From Azospirillum sp. TSH58 (GTDB taxonomy: Bacteria; Pseudomonadota; Alphaproteobacteria; Azospirillales; Azospirillaceae), in NCBI RefSeq assembly GCF_003119115.1, contig NZ_CP022369.1, forward strand, positions 124,001-188,000: DNA of 64,000 nucleotides, written 5' to 3'. Positions 9,118 through 17,799 of this stretch are shown piece after piece. The position numbers and the translations under genes were made by a program. The notes beneath the pieces were generated by a model. The model did not search any database. It saw nothing but the letters and a program-made list of their open reading frames with translations, and was not told the origin of the DNA. How positions within the stretch are numbered: position 1 is the first letter of the stretch; every line of letters starts with the position of its first letter.

Positions 9118-9152
9118 AGCCCCCTTTCAGAAGAGGGGGCTGAGAGCCCCCT
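9118..9152 (-). terminator. Hairpin terminator candidate after the minus-strand operon
   Basis: AGCCCCC (9118-9124) pairs with GGGGGCT (9135-9141) around a 10-nt loop, just beyond the stop of the RraA-like gene at 9162. A further GAGAGCCCCCT copy follows at about 9143-9152 and could form an alternative stem. There is no clear U-tract, so termination may be imperfect or Rho-assisted. Confidence 0.5.
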
Positions 9153-9161
9153 ATCCCACCC

Positions 9162-9887
9162 CTACACCGGAACGATGTCGGCCCCGCTTTCGGTGAAGGC
9201 CAGCCGGTAGCCGCTCTTCGCCAGAATCCCGGCGCCGAACAGGTCCCAGGTGGTGGCGCCGCCGGCGCGGAACCGGCTGCGGAACTCCTCCTCCTTCGCC
9301 TCCTTCTCGCGCGAGACGCGGGCCACCTCGTCGAGATCGGCCAGCGGAATCACCACCACGCCGTCGTCGTCGCCGATGATCAGGTCGCCGGGCTCGACCC
9401 GGATTCCCCCCACCTCGACCGCCTGGGCGAGCGGGCCGAGCCGCGCCTTGTCGCCGCGCGACCGCAGGCTGACCCCGCTCGCGAAGACCGGAAGGTCCAG
9501 CTTGCGCAGCTCCGCGGCGTCGCGGACGGCACCGTCGATCACCACGCCGCCCAAACCGCGGGTAAGCGCCGCCGTCGCCATGGTGTCGCCGAAGGACGCG
9601 CCGTCGACGAAGCCGCCGGCCGAATAGACGATCACGTCGCCGGGGCGGGCGAAGGAGATGGCCGCATGGGCGGTCAGGTTGTCGCCCGGCTGCCCCTGCG
9701 CGGGAAAGGCCGGCCCCAGGATGCGGAAGCCGGGCCGCAGCGGCTTGATGACGGAATCGAGCGCGCCGCGCCGGCCCTGCGCCTCGTGCGCGGTGGCGGC
9801 GGTCACCCCCTGAAAGGCCGCGATCTGGGCCGGGGTGGGGCGGGGAAAGTCGAAGTCGGCTCGCTTGGTATCGGGTCGGCTGGTCAT
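9162..9887 (-). CDS. RraA-fold aldolase-like protein (copy 1)
   Basis: This 241-aa protein belongs to the RraA / 4-hydroxy-4-methyl-2-oxoglutarate aldolase family, which includes class II pyruvate aldolases and the RNase E inhibitor RraA. The active-site block GASFGD (96-101) and DGAVRD (118-123; Arg122/Asp123) is complete, consistent with a metal-dependent, pyruvate-forming aldolase or oxaloacetate decarboxylase. The C-terminal ATTWDLFG segment is shared with the copy at 17800, as is the N-terminal DFPRPTPxQ, so the two are close paralogs. It is last in the second ABC operon, 16 nt after the reductase gene, preceded by AAGGACC. Catabolic rather than RNase-regulatory function is inferred from context. 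Confidence 0.85.
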   Translation of the reverse strand: MTSRPDTKRADFDFPRPTPAQIAAFQGVTAATAHEAQGRRGALDSVIKPLRPGFRILGPAFPAQGQPGDNLTAHAAISFARPGDVIVYSAGGFVDGASFGDTMATAALTRGLGGVVIDGAVRDAAELRKLDLPVFASGVSLRSRGDKARLGPLAQAVEVGGIRVEPGDLIIGDDDGVVVIPLADLDEVARVSREKEAKEEEFRSRFRAGGATTWDLFGAGILAKSGYRLAFTESGADIVPV

Positions 9888-9903
9888 GCTCGGTCGGTCC
9901 TTC

Positions 9904-11001
9904 TCAGTCACGGGCTTCGGTCGCGGTATCGCCGAAGGGGTCCAGTTGGAAAAAGGCGGGGTCCGGACGCGCCGCCCCGCTCTCGATGCGGCGCACCGCG
10001 TCGCGAACCCGCCGGTTGGCCCAGGCGTCGACGCCGGTGTCCTCGGCGCGGGCGAGGACCGGTCCGTAGATCTCCTCGACCTCGGTCCGCCGGCCCTTGA
10101 GGATATCCTGCCCCATGGAGGGGCGCTGTCCGGCGGCCTTGCCGGATACGGCGGAGGCCAGGAGCGCCTCCTCAATCCGGGCAAGGGCCGCGCGGTCGCC
10201 TTCCGCCGCGCGGGCGAACAGGGCGGCGGGCGTGCCGCCGATCCCCTCCAGCCGCAGGCCGAGCCGCTCGCCGACGAGCACCGCCTCCCCGGCCAGCCGG
10301 ATGCCGAAGCGGCGCAGCAGGGGGTCGCGGTCCATCGCGTCGATCGGCAGGCCGGTCGCCGCCGACAGGCCGTTGCGCATGGCGTTGGCCGCCAGCTTCG
10401 ACCAGCGCTCGCCGGTCAGGTTGCCGGTCACCGTCACGGAATCGACCTTGGCGATGAGGGCGCGCAGCGCCCCGATCCGCAGCGTCGTCCGCCCGTCGGG
10501 CTCGCCGATCCGGAAGACGGGGATGCCCGGACTGCCGCGGGACACCCGCCGCAGGATGCGTCCGGCGCCGTCGAATTCGACCCCGATGCGCGCGGCGATC
10601 AGCCCGACGACGCGGTCCTCCCCCGCCACCTCGGCGATCACCGGCTCGTTCAGGCCGTTCTGGGCCGAGACGACGAAGCCGCCGGGGGCCAGCCGGGGGC
10701 GGACCAGTTCCGCCACCCGCCGGGTGTCCCAGGACTTGACCGCGACGATGGCGATGTCGATGGGGCCGAAGTCGGCCAGCCGGTCCTCCGGCAGGATCGG
10801 GACGCGCACGGTCTCGTCCTCCTCCGGCCGCGCGCCGGTGATGGCGAGGCCGGAGCGGGCGACCGCCGCCACATGCTCCGCCCAGCCGTCGACCAGCGTC
10901 ACGTCCTCGCCCTCGGCGAACAGACGGGCGCCGATGTAGCCGCCCACCGCACCGGCCCCCAGCACGGCGATGCGGGGCCGCGGCGGGACGGTCGCCGTCA
11001 C
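9904..11001 (-). CDS. Ketopantoate reductase-like NAD(P)H oxidoreductase (PanE/ApbA family)
   Basis: This 365-aa protein has an N-terminal Rossmann motif, VLGAGAVGGYIGARL (GxGxxG at 15-20), and the PanE-family C-terminal helical domain with the catalytic-type motif SKLAANAMRNGLSAATGL. It starts with GTG at 11001, overlapping the preceding binding-protein stop as GTGA; no upstream Met is available in frame. The family reduces 2-keto acids at a branched carbon, and many members in catabolic operons act on substrates other than ketopantoate. Its position between a peptide-type importer and an RraA-like aldolase favours a catabolic 2-hydroxy/2-keto acid role. At 365 aa it is longer than classic PanE (about 300). 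Confidence 0.85.
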   Translation of the reverse strand: MTATVPPRPRIAVLGAGAVGGYIGARLFAEGEDVTLVDGWAEHVAAVARSGLAITGARPEEDETVRVPILPEDRLADFGPIDIAIVAVKSWDTRRVAELVRPRLAPGGFVVSAQNGLNEPVIAEVAGEDRVVGLIAARIGVEFDGAGRILRRVSRGSPGIPVFRIGEPDGRTTLRIGALRALIAKVDSVTVTGNLTGERWSKLAANAMRNGLSAATGLPIDAMDRDPLLRRFGIRLAGEAVLVGERLGLRLEGIGGTPAALFARAAEGDRAALARIEEALLASAVSGKAAGQRPSMGQDILKGRRTEVEEIYGPVLARAEDTGVDAWANRRVRDAVRRIESGAARPDPAFFQLDPFGDTATEARD

Positions 11002-12602
11002 GCCCCGCCCTCCAGCCACAGGTTCTTCAGCGAGGAGAAGGCGGCGTCGGGCCGGTCCTCCAGCCCCTTGACCTTGCGGTTGTGCAGCGTGACGCGCTCC
11101 AGCTCGAACAGCGGGATGTTCGGCAGGTCGGTCATGGCGATGCGCTGCCAGGCGTGGAACGCCTCCGTCCGCCTGGCCGGATCGGATTCGCGCAGCGCCG
11201 TCTCGATCACCGCGTCCAGCTCGGGGTTGGAATACTGGGCGCCGTTGGTGTTCGGCACGCCCGGCGCGATGGAACTGGTGGCGTAGAGCCGGTACAGCCC
11301 CAGCGACGGGTCGATCATCGCCGAGAACTGGCCGGACCGGGTGTCGTAGTCGTAGTTGGTGTAGACCCGCTTGTAATAGGTCGGCAGGTCGGCGGCGCGC
11401 AGCTTCAGATCGATGCCCACCGCCTTCAGGTTCTGGCGCAGGAACTCCGCCGTGTTCTGCTGGGACTCGGTGTCGTTGGAATAGTCGTGCCACAGCGCGA
11501 AGCGGACACCGTCGGCGCCGCGTTTGTAGCCCGCCTCGTCGAGCAGCCGTTCCGCCGCCGCGGGGTCGAAGGGATAGCCGGCGACGTCCTTGGTGTAGGC
11601 TTTCTGGTAATGCGGGATCGGGCCGGTCGCCGGGGTGCCGAAGCCGTACCAGGCGGCCTCGATCAACCCCTTGCGGTCGATGGCGTGGGCGATGGCGCGG
11701 CGGACCCGCACGTCGCCGGCGATCTTGGATTTGACGTTGAACTCGAAGGTGAAGAAGGGCGACAGCCACTGGTAGCCGGCGGTGGTCAGCGCCAGCTCGG
11801 GGTTGGCGCGCAGGCGGGCCGCGTCGGCCAGCGGGATCGGGTCGAAGGGGCCATAGACCACCTCCCCGGTCTCGAAGGCCGCGGCGCGCGACGCCGCGTC
11901 GGGGATGATGCGGAAGATCAGCCGGTCCACGTACGGCTTGCCGGCGTCCCAATAGGTGGGGTTGCGCTCCAAGGCGATGTATTCGCCGCGCTTCCACTCC
12001 ACGAAGCGGAAGGGGCCGGTGCCCACCGGGTTGATGTTGCGCGGGTTGGTGCGGGCGTCGGTGTTCTCGTAGAGATGGGCGGGAAGCACCTGCGATTCCG
12101 CGGCGGACAGCGCGTTCAGGATGATCGCCGAGGGGCGGGACAGGCGCAGGACCGCCGTCGCGGCGTCCGGCGTGTCCACCGCCGTCACGTCGCCGAAGGT
12201 GGTGCGGCCGCGCGGGTGGTGCTTCTTCCACAGCTCCAGCACGCTGTAGGCCACGTCCCTGGAGGTGAAGGGCGTGCCGTCGTGCCAGGTGACGCCCTTG
12301 CGCAGGTGGAAGGTGATCGACAGCTTGTCCGGCGAGACCTCGAACCGCTCCGCCAGGGCGGGGATCGGGTTCATCTGCTGATCGTAGCTCAGCAGCCCGT
12401 CGTAGATGTTGGGCGACACCACGTTGACGCTGAAGTGGTTGTTGACGGTGTTGGTGAGGATCGGGGGTTCCGGGTTGATGACCGCGATCAGCGTCCCCCC
12501 CTTCACCGGCCCCGCCGCGGCGAAGGCGCGCCCCGCCCCGGCGGCAAGGACGGAAGCCCCGAGGGTCAGGGCGAGGAAGGAACGGCGTTCGATGGGGATC
12601 AC
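10998..12602 (-). CDS. Peptide-type ABC transporter substrate-binding protein (SBP family 5)
   Basis: This 534-aa binding protein has the family blocks ITFHLRKGVTWHDGTPFTSRDVAYSV and VRRAIAHAIDRKGLIEAAWYG. The N-terminus MIPIERRSFLALTLGA followed by AFAAAG looks like a twin-arginine signal peptide. It lies after the ATPase gene and overlaps it by 4 nt. This order (permeases, ATPases, then binding protein) differs from the first ABC operon, where the binding protein leads. It presumably sets the specificity of the 12599-16306 transporter, whose substrate is likely the precursor of the RraA/PanE-like enzymes encoded next. Confidence 0.92.
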   Translation of the reverse strand: MIPIERRSFLALTLGASVLAAGAGRAFAAAGPVKGGTLIAVINPEPPILTNTVNNHFSVNVVSPNIYDGLLSYDQQMNPIPALAERFEVSPDKLSITFHLRKGVTWHDGTPFTSRDVAYSVLELWKKHHPRGRTTFGDVTAVDTPDAATAVLRLSRPSAIILNALSAAESQVLPAHLYENTDARTNPRNINPVGTGPFRFVEWKRGEYIALERNPTYWDAGKPYVDRLIFRIIPDAASRAAAFETGEVVYGPFDPIPLADAARLRANPELALTTAGYQWLSPFFTFEFNVKSKIAGDVRVRRAIAHAIDRKGLIEAAWYGFGTPATGPIPHYQKAYTKDVAGYPFDPAAAERLLDEAGYKRGADGVRFALWHDYSNDTESQQNTAEFLRQNLKAVGIDLKLRAADLPTYYKRVYTNYDYDTRSGQFSAMIDPSLGLYRLYATSSIAPGVPNTNGAQYSNPELDAVIETALRESDPARRTEAFHAWQRIAMTDLPNIPLFELERVTLHNRKVKGLEDRPDAAFSSLKNLWLEGGA

Positions 12603-13630
12603 GGAAGTCTCCTCAGGGGACGGATAATGTTGGCTTCGGTCGGATTCGTCCCGGCCGGATTCGTCTGGGCCGGATTCGTCTGGGCCGGATGCGTCTGGGC
12701 CAGATGGCAGGCGACGCGGCGGCCGTCGGCGGCGGCGCGCAGGGCGGGCGCCTCGCGGCGGCAGCGCTCGACGGCGAGCGGACAGCGGGTGTGGAAGGCG
12801 CAGCCCGGCGGCGGCGCGAAGGGGCTGGGCAACTCGCCCGCCAGGATGGTCCTGGTCGCGGCGCGCCCCGCGTCCGGATGGGCGGCGGGGGCCGAGGCCA
12901 TCAGCGCGCGGGTGTAGGGATGGGCGGACTCATCGACCACGTCGAACCAGTCGCCGATCTCGACAACCCGGCCGAGATACATCACGGCCACCCGGTCGGC
13001 CATGTGGCGGACGACGCCGATGTCGTGGCCGATGAACAGGTAGGCCAGCCGGTGCCGCTCCTGGAGATCGACCAGCAGGTTCAGCACCTGGGCCTGCAGG
13101 GACACGTCGAGCGCCGAGACCGGCTCGTCGAGGACCACGAAGTCGGGCCGGGGCGCGATGGCGCGGGCGATGGCCACGCGCTGCCTCTGCCCGCCGGAGA
13201 GCTGGTGCGGGAAACGGTCGGCCAGCGCGCGGGCCAGCCCAACGTCGTCCATCAGCGCCGCCACCCGCCGCGCCCGCTCCGCCGCGTCGCGGACGGTGGG
13301 CAACAGCGGTTCGGCGATGGCCCGCGCCACCGTGTAGCGGGGGTCGAGCGAGGCGGCGGGGTCCTGGAAGACCATCTGGACCCTGGCGGCGAAGGGCGCC
13401 GCCGCCCTCCCCGTCAGCCGCGTCACGTCGATCCCGTCGAGGAGGATGCGGCCCGACGCCGGGGCGGTCAGGCGCATCACCGCCCGCGCCAGCGTGGACT
13501 TCCCGCAGCCGGACTCCCCAACCAGCCCGAGCGTCTCGCCGCGCCGCAGGGTGAGGTCCACCCCGTCCACCGCGTGAACGGTGCCGTTGCGCGTCCGGTG
13601 GGTGACGTGGAGCTTTTCGATGGTCAGCAC
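12599..13630 (-). CDS. ABC transporter ATP-binding protein (DppF/OppF type) with repeat tail
   Basis: This 343-aa ATPase has Walker A GESGCGKST (38-46), signature LSGGQRQRVAIARA and Walker B FVVLDEP. The oligopeptide-ATPase C-terminal extension contains HPYTRALM and CAFHTRCP. It starts with GTG at 13630, 7 nt inside the DppD-type gene. The normal protein would end near VACHLA. Here an extra tail of four 5-residue units (AQTHP, AQTNP, AQTNP, AGTNP; residues 311-330) and a basic end follow, encoded by a 15-bp tandem repeat. The tail has no obvious role and probably arose by slippage. Confidence 0.92.
   Translation of the reverse strand: MLTIEKLHVTHRTRNGTVHAVDGVDLTLRRGETLGLVGESGCGKSTLARAVMRLTAPASGRILLDGIDVTRLTGRAAAPFAARVQMVFQDPAASLDPRYTVARAIAEPLLPTVRDAAERARRVAALMDDVGLARALADRFPHQLSGGQRQRVAIARAIAPRPDFVVLDEPVSALDVSLQAQVLNLLVDLQERHRLAYLFIGHDIGVVRHMADRVAVMYLGRVVEIGDWFDVVDESAHPYTRALMASAPAAHPDAGRAATRTILAGELPSPFAPPPGCAFHTRCPLAVERCRREAPALRAAADGRRVACHLAQTHPAQTNPAQTNPAGTNPTEANIIRPLRRLP
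12641..12700. repeat. 15-bp in-frame tandem repeat, four units
   Basis: Four consecutive 15-bp units (plus-strand consensus ATTCGTCTGGGCCGG) lie inside the 3' end of the DppF-type gene and encode AQTNP-like pentapeptides. The two central units are identical, and the outer ones differ at one or two positions. Because the unit is a multiple of three, copy-number change keeps the frame. Confidence 0.85.
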
Positions 13631-14514
13631 GCGCCGCCCCCCTCCCCCGAGATCACAAAGGGCGCCGCCCTATCAGAAACCGAGGTGTCGGCAAGGCGCG
13701 GCCGTGGTTCCCCGCGCGTCCGGCGTCCCGGCCGCGCGGCCAGCAGGGCGCGGCCGTAGGGGTGGCGGGGACCGTCGAAGAAATCGCGGACGCCGCGGTC
13801 CTCCAGCAGCCGCCCGTCGCGCATCAGAAGCACGCGGTCCGCCGCCTCGGCCACCACGCCCAGGTCGTGGGTGATGAGCAGAAGCGCCATGCCAAGCTCG
13901 TCCTTCAGGCGGATGAGAAGCTGAAGAATCTGCGCCTGGATGGTGACGTCGAGCGCCGTCGTCGGCTCGTCGGCGACCAGCGCGACCGGCGACGCGGCGA
14001 GCGCCAGGGCGATCACCACCCGCTGGCGCATCCCGCCGGACAGGCGGTGCGGATACTCGGAGAAGCGGTGCCCCGGTTCGGGGATGCGCACAAGATCGAG
14101 CAGTTCCAGCGCGCGGGCGGCGGCGGCGCGGGCGCCGGTCCGCCCGTCGGCGCGCACGGCCTCGACGATCTGCTCGCCGATGGTCAGAACGGGGTTGAGC
14201 GCCGCCTGCGGGTCCTGGAAGACCATCGACACCGCGGAATGCCCGGCCAGCCGCCGCTCGCGGGGCGTCCGGCCGAGGATGTCCGCTCCGGCCAGCGTCA
14301 CCCGGCCGGTGATCCGCGCCTCCGGCGGGGCCAGCCCGGCGATGGTCAGGCCGGTCACCGTCTTGCCGCTGCCGCTCTCCCCGACCAGCGCGGTCACCTC
14401 GCCCGCCGCCACGGTGAAGGAGAGGCCGTCCACCGCCCTGGCGCCCGCAAAGGCGATCGACAGGTCGCGCACCGCGATCAGTGGATCGTTCGCAAACGGC
14501 TTCCCAGGGGTCAT
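13624..14514 (-). CDS. ABC transporter ATP-binding protein (DppD/OppD type)
   Basis: This 296-aa ATPase has Walker A GESGSGKT (45-52), signature LSGGMRQRVVIA, and Walker B VALVADEP followed by TTALDV. It overlaps the DppC-type stop as ATGA (start MTPGKPFAN) and its own stop overlaps the next GTG start. Unlike its partner, the C-terminal oligopeptide extension is short: HPYGRALLAARPGRRT is present, but the usual cysteine-containing segment is missing and the protein ends in GEGGGAC. The family is usually 320-330 aa, so this is a slightly truncated but probably functional subunit. Confidence 0.9.
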   Translation of the reverse strand: MTPGKPFANDPLIAVRDLSIAFAGARAVDGLSFTVAAGEVTALVGESGSGKTVTGLTIAGLAPPEARITGRVTLAGADILGRTPRERRLAGHSAVSMVFQDPQAALNPVLTIGEQIVEAVRADGRTGARAAAARALELLDLVRIPEPGHRFSEYPHRLSGGMRQRVVIALALAASPVALVADEPTTALDVTIQAQILQLLIRLKDELGMALLLITHDLGVVAEAADRVLLMRDGRLLEDRGVRDFFDGPRHPYGRALLAARPGRRTRGEPRPRLADTSVSDRAAPFVISGEGGGAC

Positions 14515-15332
14515 CGCGCCGCCCCCCGCGGGTCGAGCCGCTCCGACAGGCCGTTGCCCAGCAGGGTGAAGGCCATCACCGTGGCGAAGATGGCGAGGCC
14601 GGGCAGCGCCATCAGGTACCACAGCGTGCGCAGCAGGGGCCGCGCGTTGCCGATCATCGCCCCCCAGGACACGAGGTTCGGGTCGCCGAGGCCGAGGAAG
14701 GCCAGCGCCGCCTCCACCAGCACGGCGTGGGCGACCACCGCCGCGATCATCGCCACCACCGGGGCGATGCCGTTGGGCAGCACATGGTTGAGCAGGATGT
14801 GGCCGTGGCCCAGCCCCATCGTGCGGGCGGCCAGCACCCAGTCGGCGTTGCGTATCCGCAGCACCTCCGCCCGCGTCAGCCGGGCGATCTCCGGCCAGGA
14901 GGTCAGGCCGATGGCGATCATCACGCTGCCGATGGACGGCGCCAGAACGGCGACCAGGACCATCGACAGCAGGAAGGACGGCAGCGTCTGGACATAGTCG
15001 CACAGCCGCGACAGCAGATGGTCCGCCACCCCGCCGAAATAGCCCGCCACGGCACCCAGCCCGACGCCGATCAGCGTCGCCACCGCGGCGGCCCCGACGC
15101 CGACCGCCAGCGACACCCGCGCCCCGAACAGGAGCTGAGCCGCCACGTCCCGACCGAGCTGGTCGGTGCCGAGCGGGAAGGCGCCGTCGGTCAGCGGCCA
15201 CAGGCCGCGCGGCCCGGCCATCGCCATGGGATCGCCCGGCCGGAGCAGGCCCGCCGCCGCCGCCAGAAGGGCGAGCAGCGCCACGCAGAACACGCCCAGC
15301 CGCAGCGTGGAAACGGAAAAGCGCGCGCTCAC
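14511..15332 (-). CDS. Oligopeptide/dipeptide ABC transporter permease (DppC type)
   Basis: This 273-aa membrane protein has about six helices and the DppC markers LGTDQLGRDVAAQLLFG (periplasmic) and ARTMGLGHGHILLNHVLPN (EAA loop). The C-terminus GNGLSERLDPRG is typical. Translation starts at GTG (15332), overlapping the DppB-type stop as GTGA; a longer open frame upstream is a shadow of DppB. It pairs with the permease encoded just upstream. Confidence 0.92.
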   Translation of the reverse strand: MSARFSVSTLRLGVFCVALLALLAAAAGLLRPGDPMAMAGPRGLWPLTDGAFPLGTDQLGRDVAAQLLFGARVSLAVGVGAAAVATLIGVGLGAVAGYFGGVADHLLSRLCDYVQTLPSFLLSMVLVAVLAPSIGSVMIAIGLTSWPEIARLTRAEVLRIRNADWVLAARTMGLGHGHILLNHVLPNGIAPVVAMIAAVVAHAVLVEAALAFLGLGDPNLVSWGAMIGNARPLLRTLWYLMALPGLAIFATVMAFTLLGNGLSERLDPRGAAR

Positions 15333-16306
15333 GCCGTCACCTCGATGCGCGGGTCGAGCGCGGCGTAGGAGACGTCGACCAGGATGCCCATGACGATCAC
15401 CAGAAGCGAGTTGCAGAGGAAGAGGCTGAGCAGCAGGTTCACGTCGCGGTCGGCCACCGCCTCGAAGGCGAGGCGCCCCAGGCCGGGCCAGGAGAACACC
15501 GTCTCCACCACCACCGCCCCGCCCAGCATGGAGCCGAGCTTCAGGCCGCTCAGCGTCACCACGGGAAGCAGCGCGTTGCGCAGGATGTGCCGCAGGGTCA
15601 CCCGCGTTTCGGAAATGCCCTTGGCCCGCGCGGTGCGCACGAAATCCAGCCGGCTCGTCTCGATCACCGCGGCCCGCGTGACCCGCGCGTAGAGCGCGGC
15701 GTAGCCCAGCCCCAGCGTGGCGGCGGGAAGCACGAGATGGGCGGCGACGTCCACCGCGTGCGGCCAGCCGGCGCCCGGCGCCCCAACCGTGGCGTAGCCG
15801 CCGATGGGCAGCCAGCGCAGGTGCACGGCGAACAGCACGATGCCGACGAGCCCCATCCAGAAGGACGGCACGGCGAAGATCAGGGAGGACAGGACGGACA
15901 CCGCCCGGTCGAAGCGGCCTCCCGGACGGCGCCCGGCCAGGACGCCCGCCGCCACGCCGACGGCCACCGCCGCCAGCACCGCCACGGTGACGAGCAGCGC
16001 CGTCGCCGGCAGCCGCTCCAGCACGAGGTCGGCGATGGGCCGGCTGTAGCGGAAGGAGAAGCCCAGGTCGAATTGCAGGAGCTGGGACAGATAGGCCTGG
16101 AACTGGTCGAGCGCCGAGCGGTCCAGCCCGAACCGCGCGCGCAGGTCGGCCATCTGCTCCGCCGTGGCGATCCCGCTCTCGCCGGCCATCACATCGACCA
16201 GATCGCCGGGGACCGCCTTCAGCAGCAGGAAGTTCACGACGATCATGACGACGACCATCGGCGCGGCCGCCAGCGTCCGCCGCAGCATGAAAGCGAATAA
16301 CGTCAT
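15329..16306 (-). CDS. Oligopeptide/dipeptide ABC transporter permease (DppB type)
   Basis: This 325-aa DppB-family permease has the N-terminal helix after MLRRTL, the periplasmic pattern FGLDRSALDQFQAYL and GFSFRYSRPI, and the EAA-type loop TARAKGISETRVTLRHILRNALLP. It ends in LDPRIEVTA. It is the first gene of the seven-gene minus-strand operon. The start is uncertain: ATG 16306 (MTLFAFML) gives the normal length, ATG 16336 would add ten residues, and ATG 16288 would begin directly at MLRRT. Neither longer start has a strong ribosome site. It is divergent from the dehydratase operon. Confidence 0.9.
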   Translation of the reverse strand: MTLFAFMLRRTLAAAPMVVVMIVVNFLLLKAVPGDLVDVMAGESGIATAEQMADLRARFGLDRSALDQFQAYLSQLLQFDLGFSFRYSRPIADLVLERLPATALLVTVAVLAAVAVGVAAGVLAGRRPGGRFDRAVSVLSSLIFAVPSFWMGLVGIVLFAVHLRWLPIGGYATVGAPGAGWPHAVDVAAHLVLPAATLGLGYAALYARVTRAAVIETSRLDFVRTARAKGISETRVTLRHILRNALLPVVTLSGLKLGSMLGGAVVVETVFSWPGLGRLAFEAVADRDVNLLLSLFLCNSLLVIVMGILVDVSYAALDPRIEVTA

Positions 16307-16581
16307 GGTTGCAACTCTGGGGGTGCTTTTGCACATTTTGACGTTGGGAGATCGGGCGGCTGCCGACCAGCGGCTGATTTGTAATTTACCTCTTGATTCC
16401 TACTCCGTCTATAGGCAATAGTTCATTTCAGAAACAGGGCGACCTTGTGGTTTCCTCGCCCGAAGACAAATCACCGCTCTTTCAGACAATGCCCGGCATC
16501 ATTCGATGGCGGCCAAAGTCATCATATCGACTGCGCGTGACCGCCCACTCGACGGTGACGCCCCATGTCTCGGGAGTTCTT
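16307..16581. promoter_or_regulatory. Divergent promoter region between the ABC/RraA and dehydratase/TTT operons
   Basis: This 275-bp gap separates the minus-strand operon starting at 16306 from the plus-strand operon starting at 16582. It is clearly less GC-rich than its surroundings, mostly at 16370-16430. GGGAG (16572-16576) is a good ribosome site for the dehydratase. A shared control region is expected. I could not identify a convincing operator, and no regulator gene is encoded next to it. Confidence 0.55.
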
Positions 16582-17775
16582 ATGAAGATCGCGAGGGTTG
16601 AGAGCTTTTTCTTCAATCCTGGCTGCGCCAAGAATCTTCTTTTCGTTCGCATCGAAACGGAAAGCGGAATTTACGGCTGGGGCGAGGGCTATGTCACCGC
16701 GGGCAAGGAAAAGGTGGTCGCCGCCTATGTGGACGCCATCGCGCCGCATCTGATCGGGCGCGAGATCTGGAACATCCGCCAGCTCGCCCAGACGCTGCTC
16801 GACGATTTCTCGATCCGCCGGACCTCCGTCGATTTCCTGTGCGCGCTGAGCGCGGTCGAGATCGCGTCCTGGGACATCGTCGGCAAGCGCGCCGGCCTGC
16901 CGGTGCACAAGCTGCTGGGCGGCGCCGTCCGCGAGAAGATCCGGGTCTACGCCAACGGCTGGTGGTTCGGCGCGTCCTCCATCGACGACACCGCGAACCG
17001 CGCCGCGGCGGTGGTGGCGCAGGGCTACGACGCGCTCAAGTGGGATCCGATCCCCGGCCCGTGGCGCAACTACGTCGATCCCAAGGACCTCGACCACGCC
17101 GTGGAGAATGTCCGCGCGGTGCGCGAGGCGGTCGGACCGAACGTGGAGCTGCTCATCGACGGCCACCGCCGCCTGTCGCCGAACAACGCGATCCGCCTGA
17201 TCGAGCGCCTGCGCGAGTTCGGCATCGCCTGGTACGAGGAGCCCTGCCCGCCGGAGAATCTCGACCTGACGGCGGAGGTGCGGCGCACGACCAACGTGCC
17301 CATCGTGTCGGGCGAGGCGCTCTACACCAAGGAGCAGTATCTGCCGCTGTTCGAGAAGCGTGCCGCCGACATCATCAACCCGGACATCAGCGCCGTCGGC
17401 GGCATCCTCGCCATGCTCGACATCGCCGCGCTGGCGCAGCCGCATTCCATCGCGGTCAGCCCGCACAACTTCAACAGCCCCATCGTCGGTCTGGCCGCGA
17501 CGGTCCACCTGTCGGCGCTGGTCACCAACTTCACCATCGCCGAACTGTTCGTGAACCTCGTCGAGCCGACGCGCGAGCTGGCCCTGCAGGGGCTGACCAT
17601 CGCCGACGGCTATGTCGACATCCCCGACACGCCGGGCCTGGGCGTGGACCTCGACGTCGAGGTGCTGCGCCGGCACCCCTATCAACCGCTGTCGGGCAAG
17701 GGGCTGCGCGATCACCGCGACGAGTTCCCCCGCCGCGGTCCCCCCTCCACCTTCAAAATCGCCGCGACCGCGTGA
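16582..17775 (+). CDS. Enolase-superfamily sugar acid dehydratase (D-galactonate dehydratase-like)
   Basis: This 397-aa protein has the mandelate racemase/muconate lactonizing capping domain, then a TIM barrel. Catalytic residues visible are Asp193 and His195 in LLIDGHRRLSP, Glu219 in WYEEPCPPEN, Glu245 in SGEALYT, Asp268 in NPDIS and His295 in SPHNFNSP. The DxH then E, E, D, H layout with 26-residue spacing between the metal ligands is that of galactonate-dehydratase-type members, which remove water from an aldonate to give a 2-keto-3-deoxy acid. I start it at MKIARVESF (ATG 16582, after GGGAG); the open frame extends upstream without coding character. It leads the TTT/RraA operon. The substrate could be another aldonate. 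Confidence 0.88.
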   Translation: MKIARVESFFFNPGCAKNLLFVRIETESGIYGWGEGYVTAGKEKVVAAYVDAIAPHLIGREIWNIRQLAQTLLDDFSIRRTSVDFLCALSAVEIASWDIVGKRAGLPVHKLLGGAVREKIRVYANGWWFGASSIDDTANRAAAVVAQGYDALKWDPIPGPWRNYVDPKDLDHAVENVRAVREAVGPNVELLIDGHRRLSPNNAIRLIERLREFGIAWYEEPCPPENLDLTAEVRRTTNVPIVSGEALYTKEQYLPLFEKRAADIINPDISAVGGILAMLDIAALAQPHSIAVSPHNFNSPIVGLAATVHLSALVTNFTIAELFVNLVEPTRELALQGLTIADGYVDIPDTPGLGVDLDVEVLRRHPYQPLSGKGLRDHRDEFPRRGPPSTFKIAATA

Positions 17776-17799
17776 CGCGGGCTTGGGAGCCGTTCCGAC

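Larger units (their letters stand above)
8764..9161. other. 398-bp intergenic region: promoter, palindromic element and terminator
   Basis: No gene is visible. The first part (about 8805-8880) is strikingly AT-rich for this genome and should hold the minus-strand promoter of the operon starting at 8763. It contains two direct copies of AAATnATTT (8814-8822 and 8827-8835), spaced 13 bp, which could bind a regulator. The middle holds a palindromic repeat (8994-9078), and the end a terminator-like hairpin (9118-9152). Confidence 0.6.

Noticed and set aside
1801..16306. The two Dpp-type operons as a recent tandem duplication
   Set aside because: Gene order differs (binding protein first versus fifth), accessory enzymes differ, and the proteins are only family-level similar.
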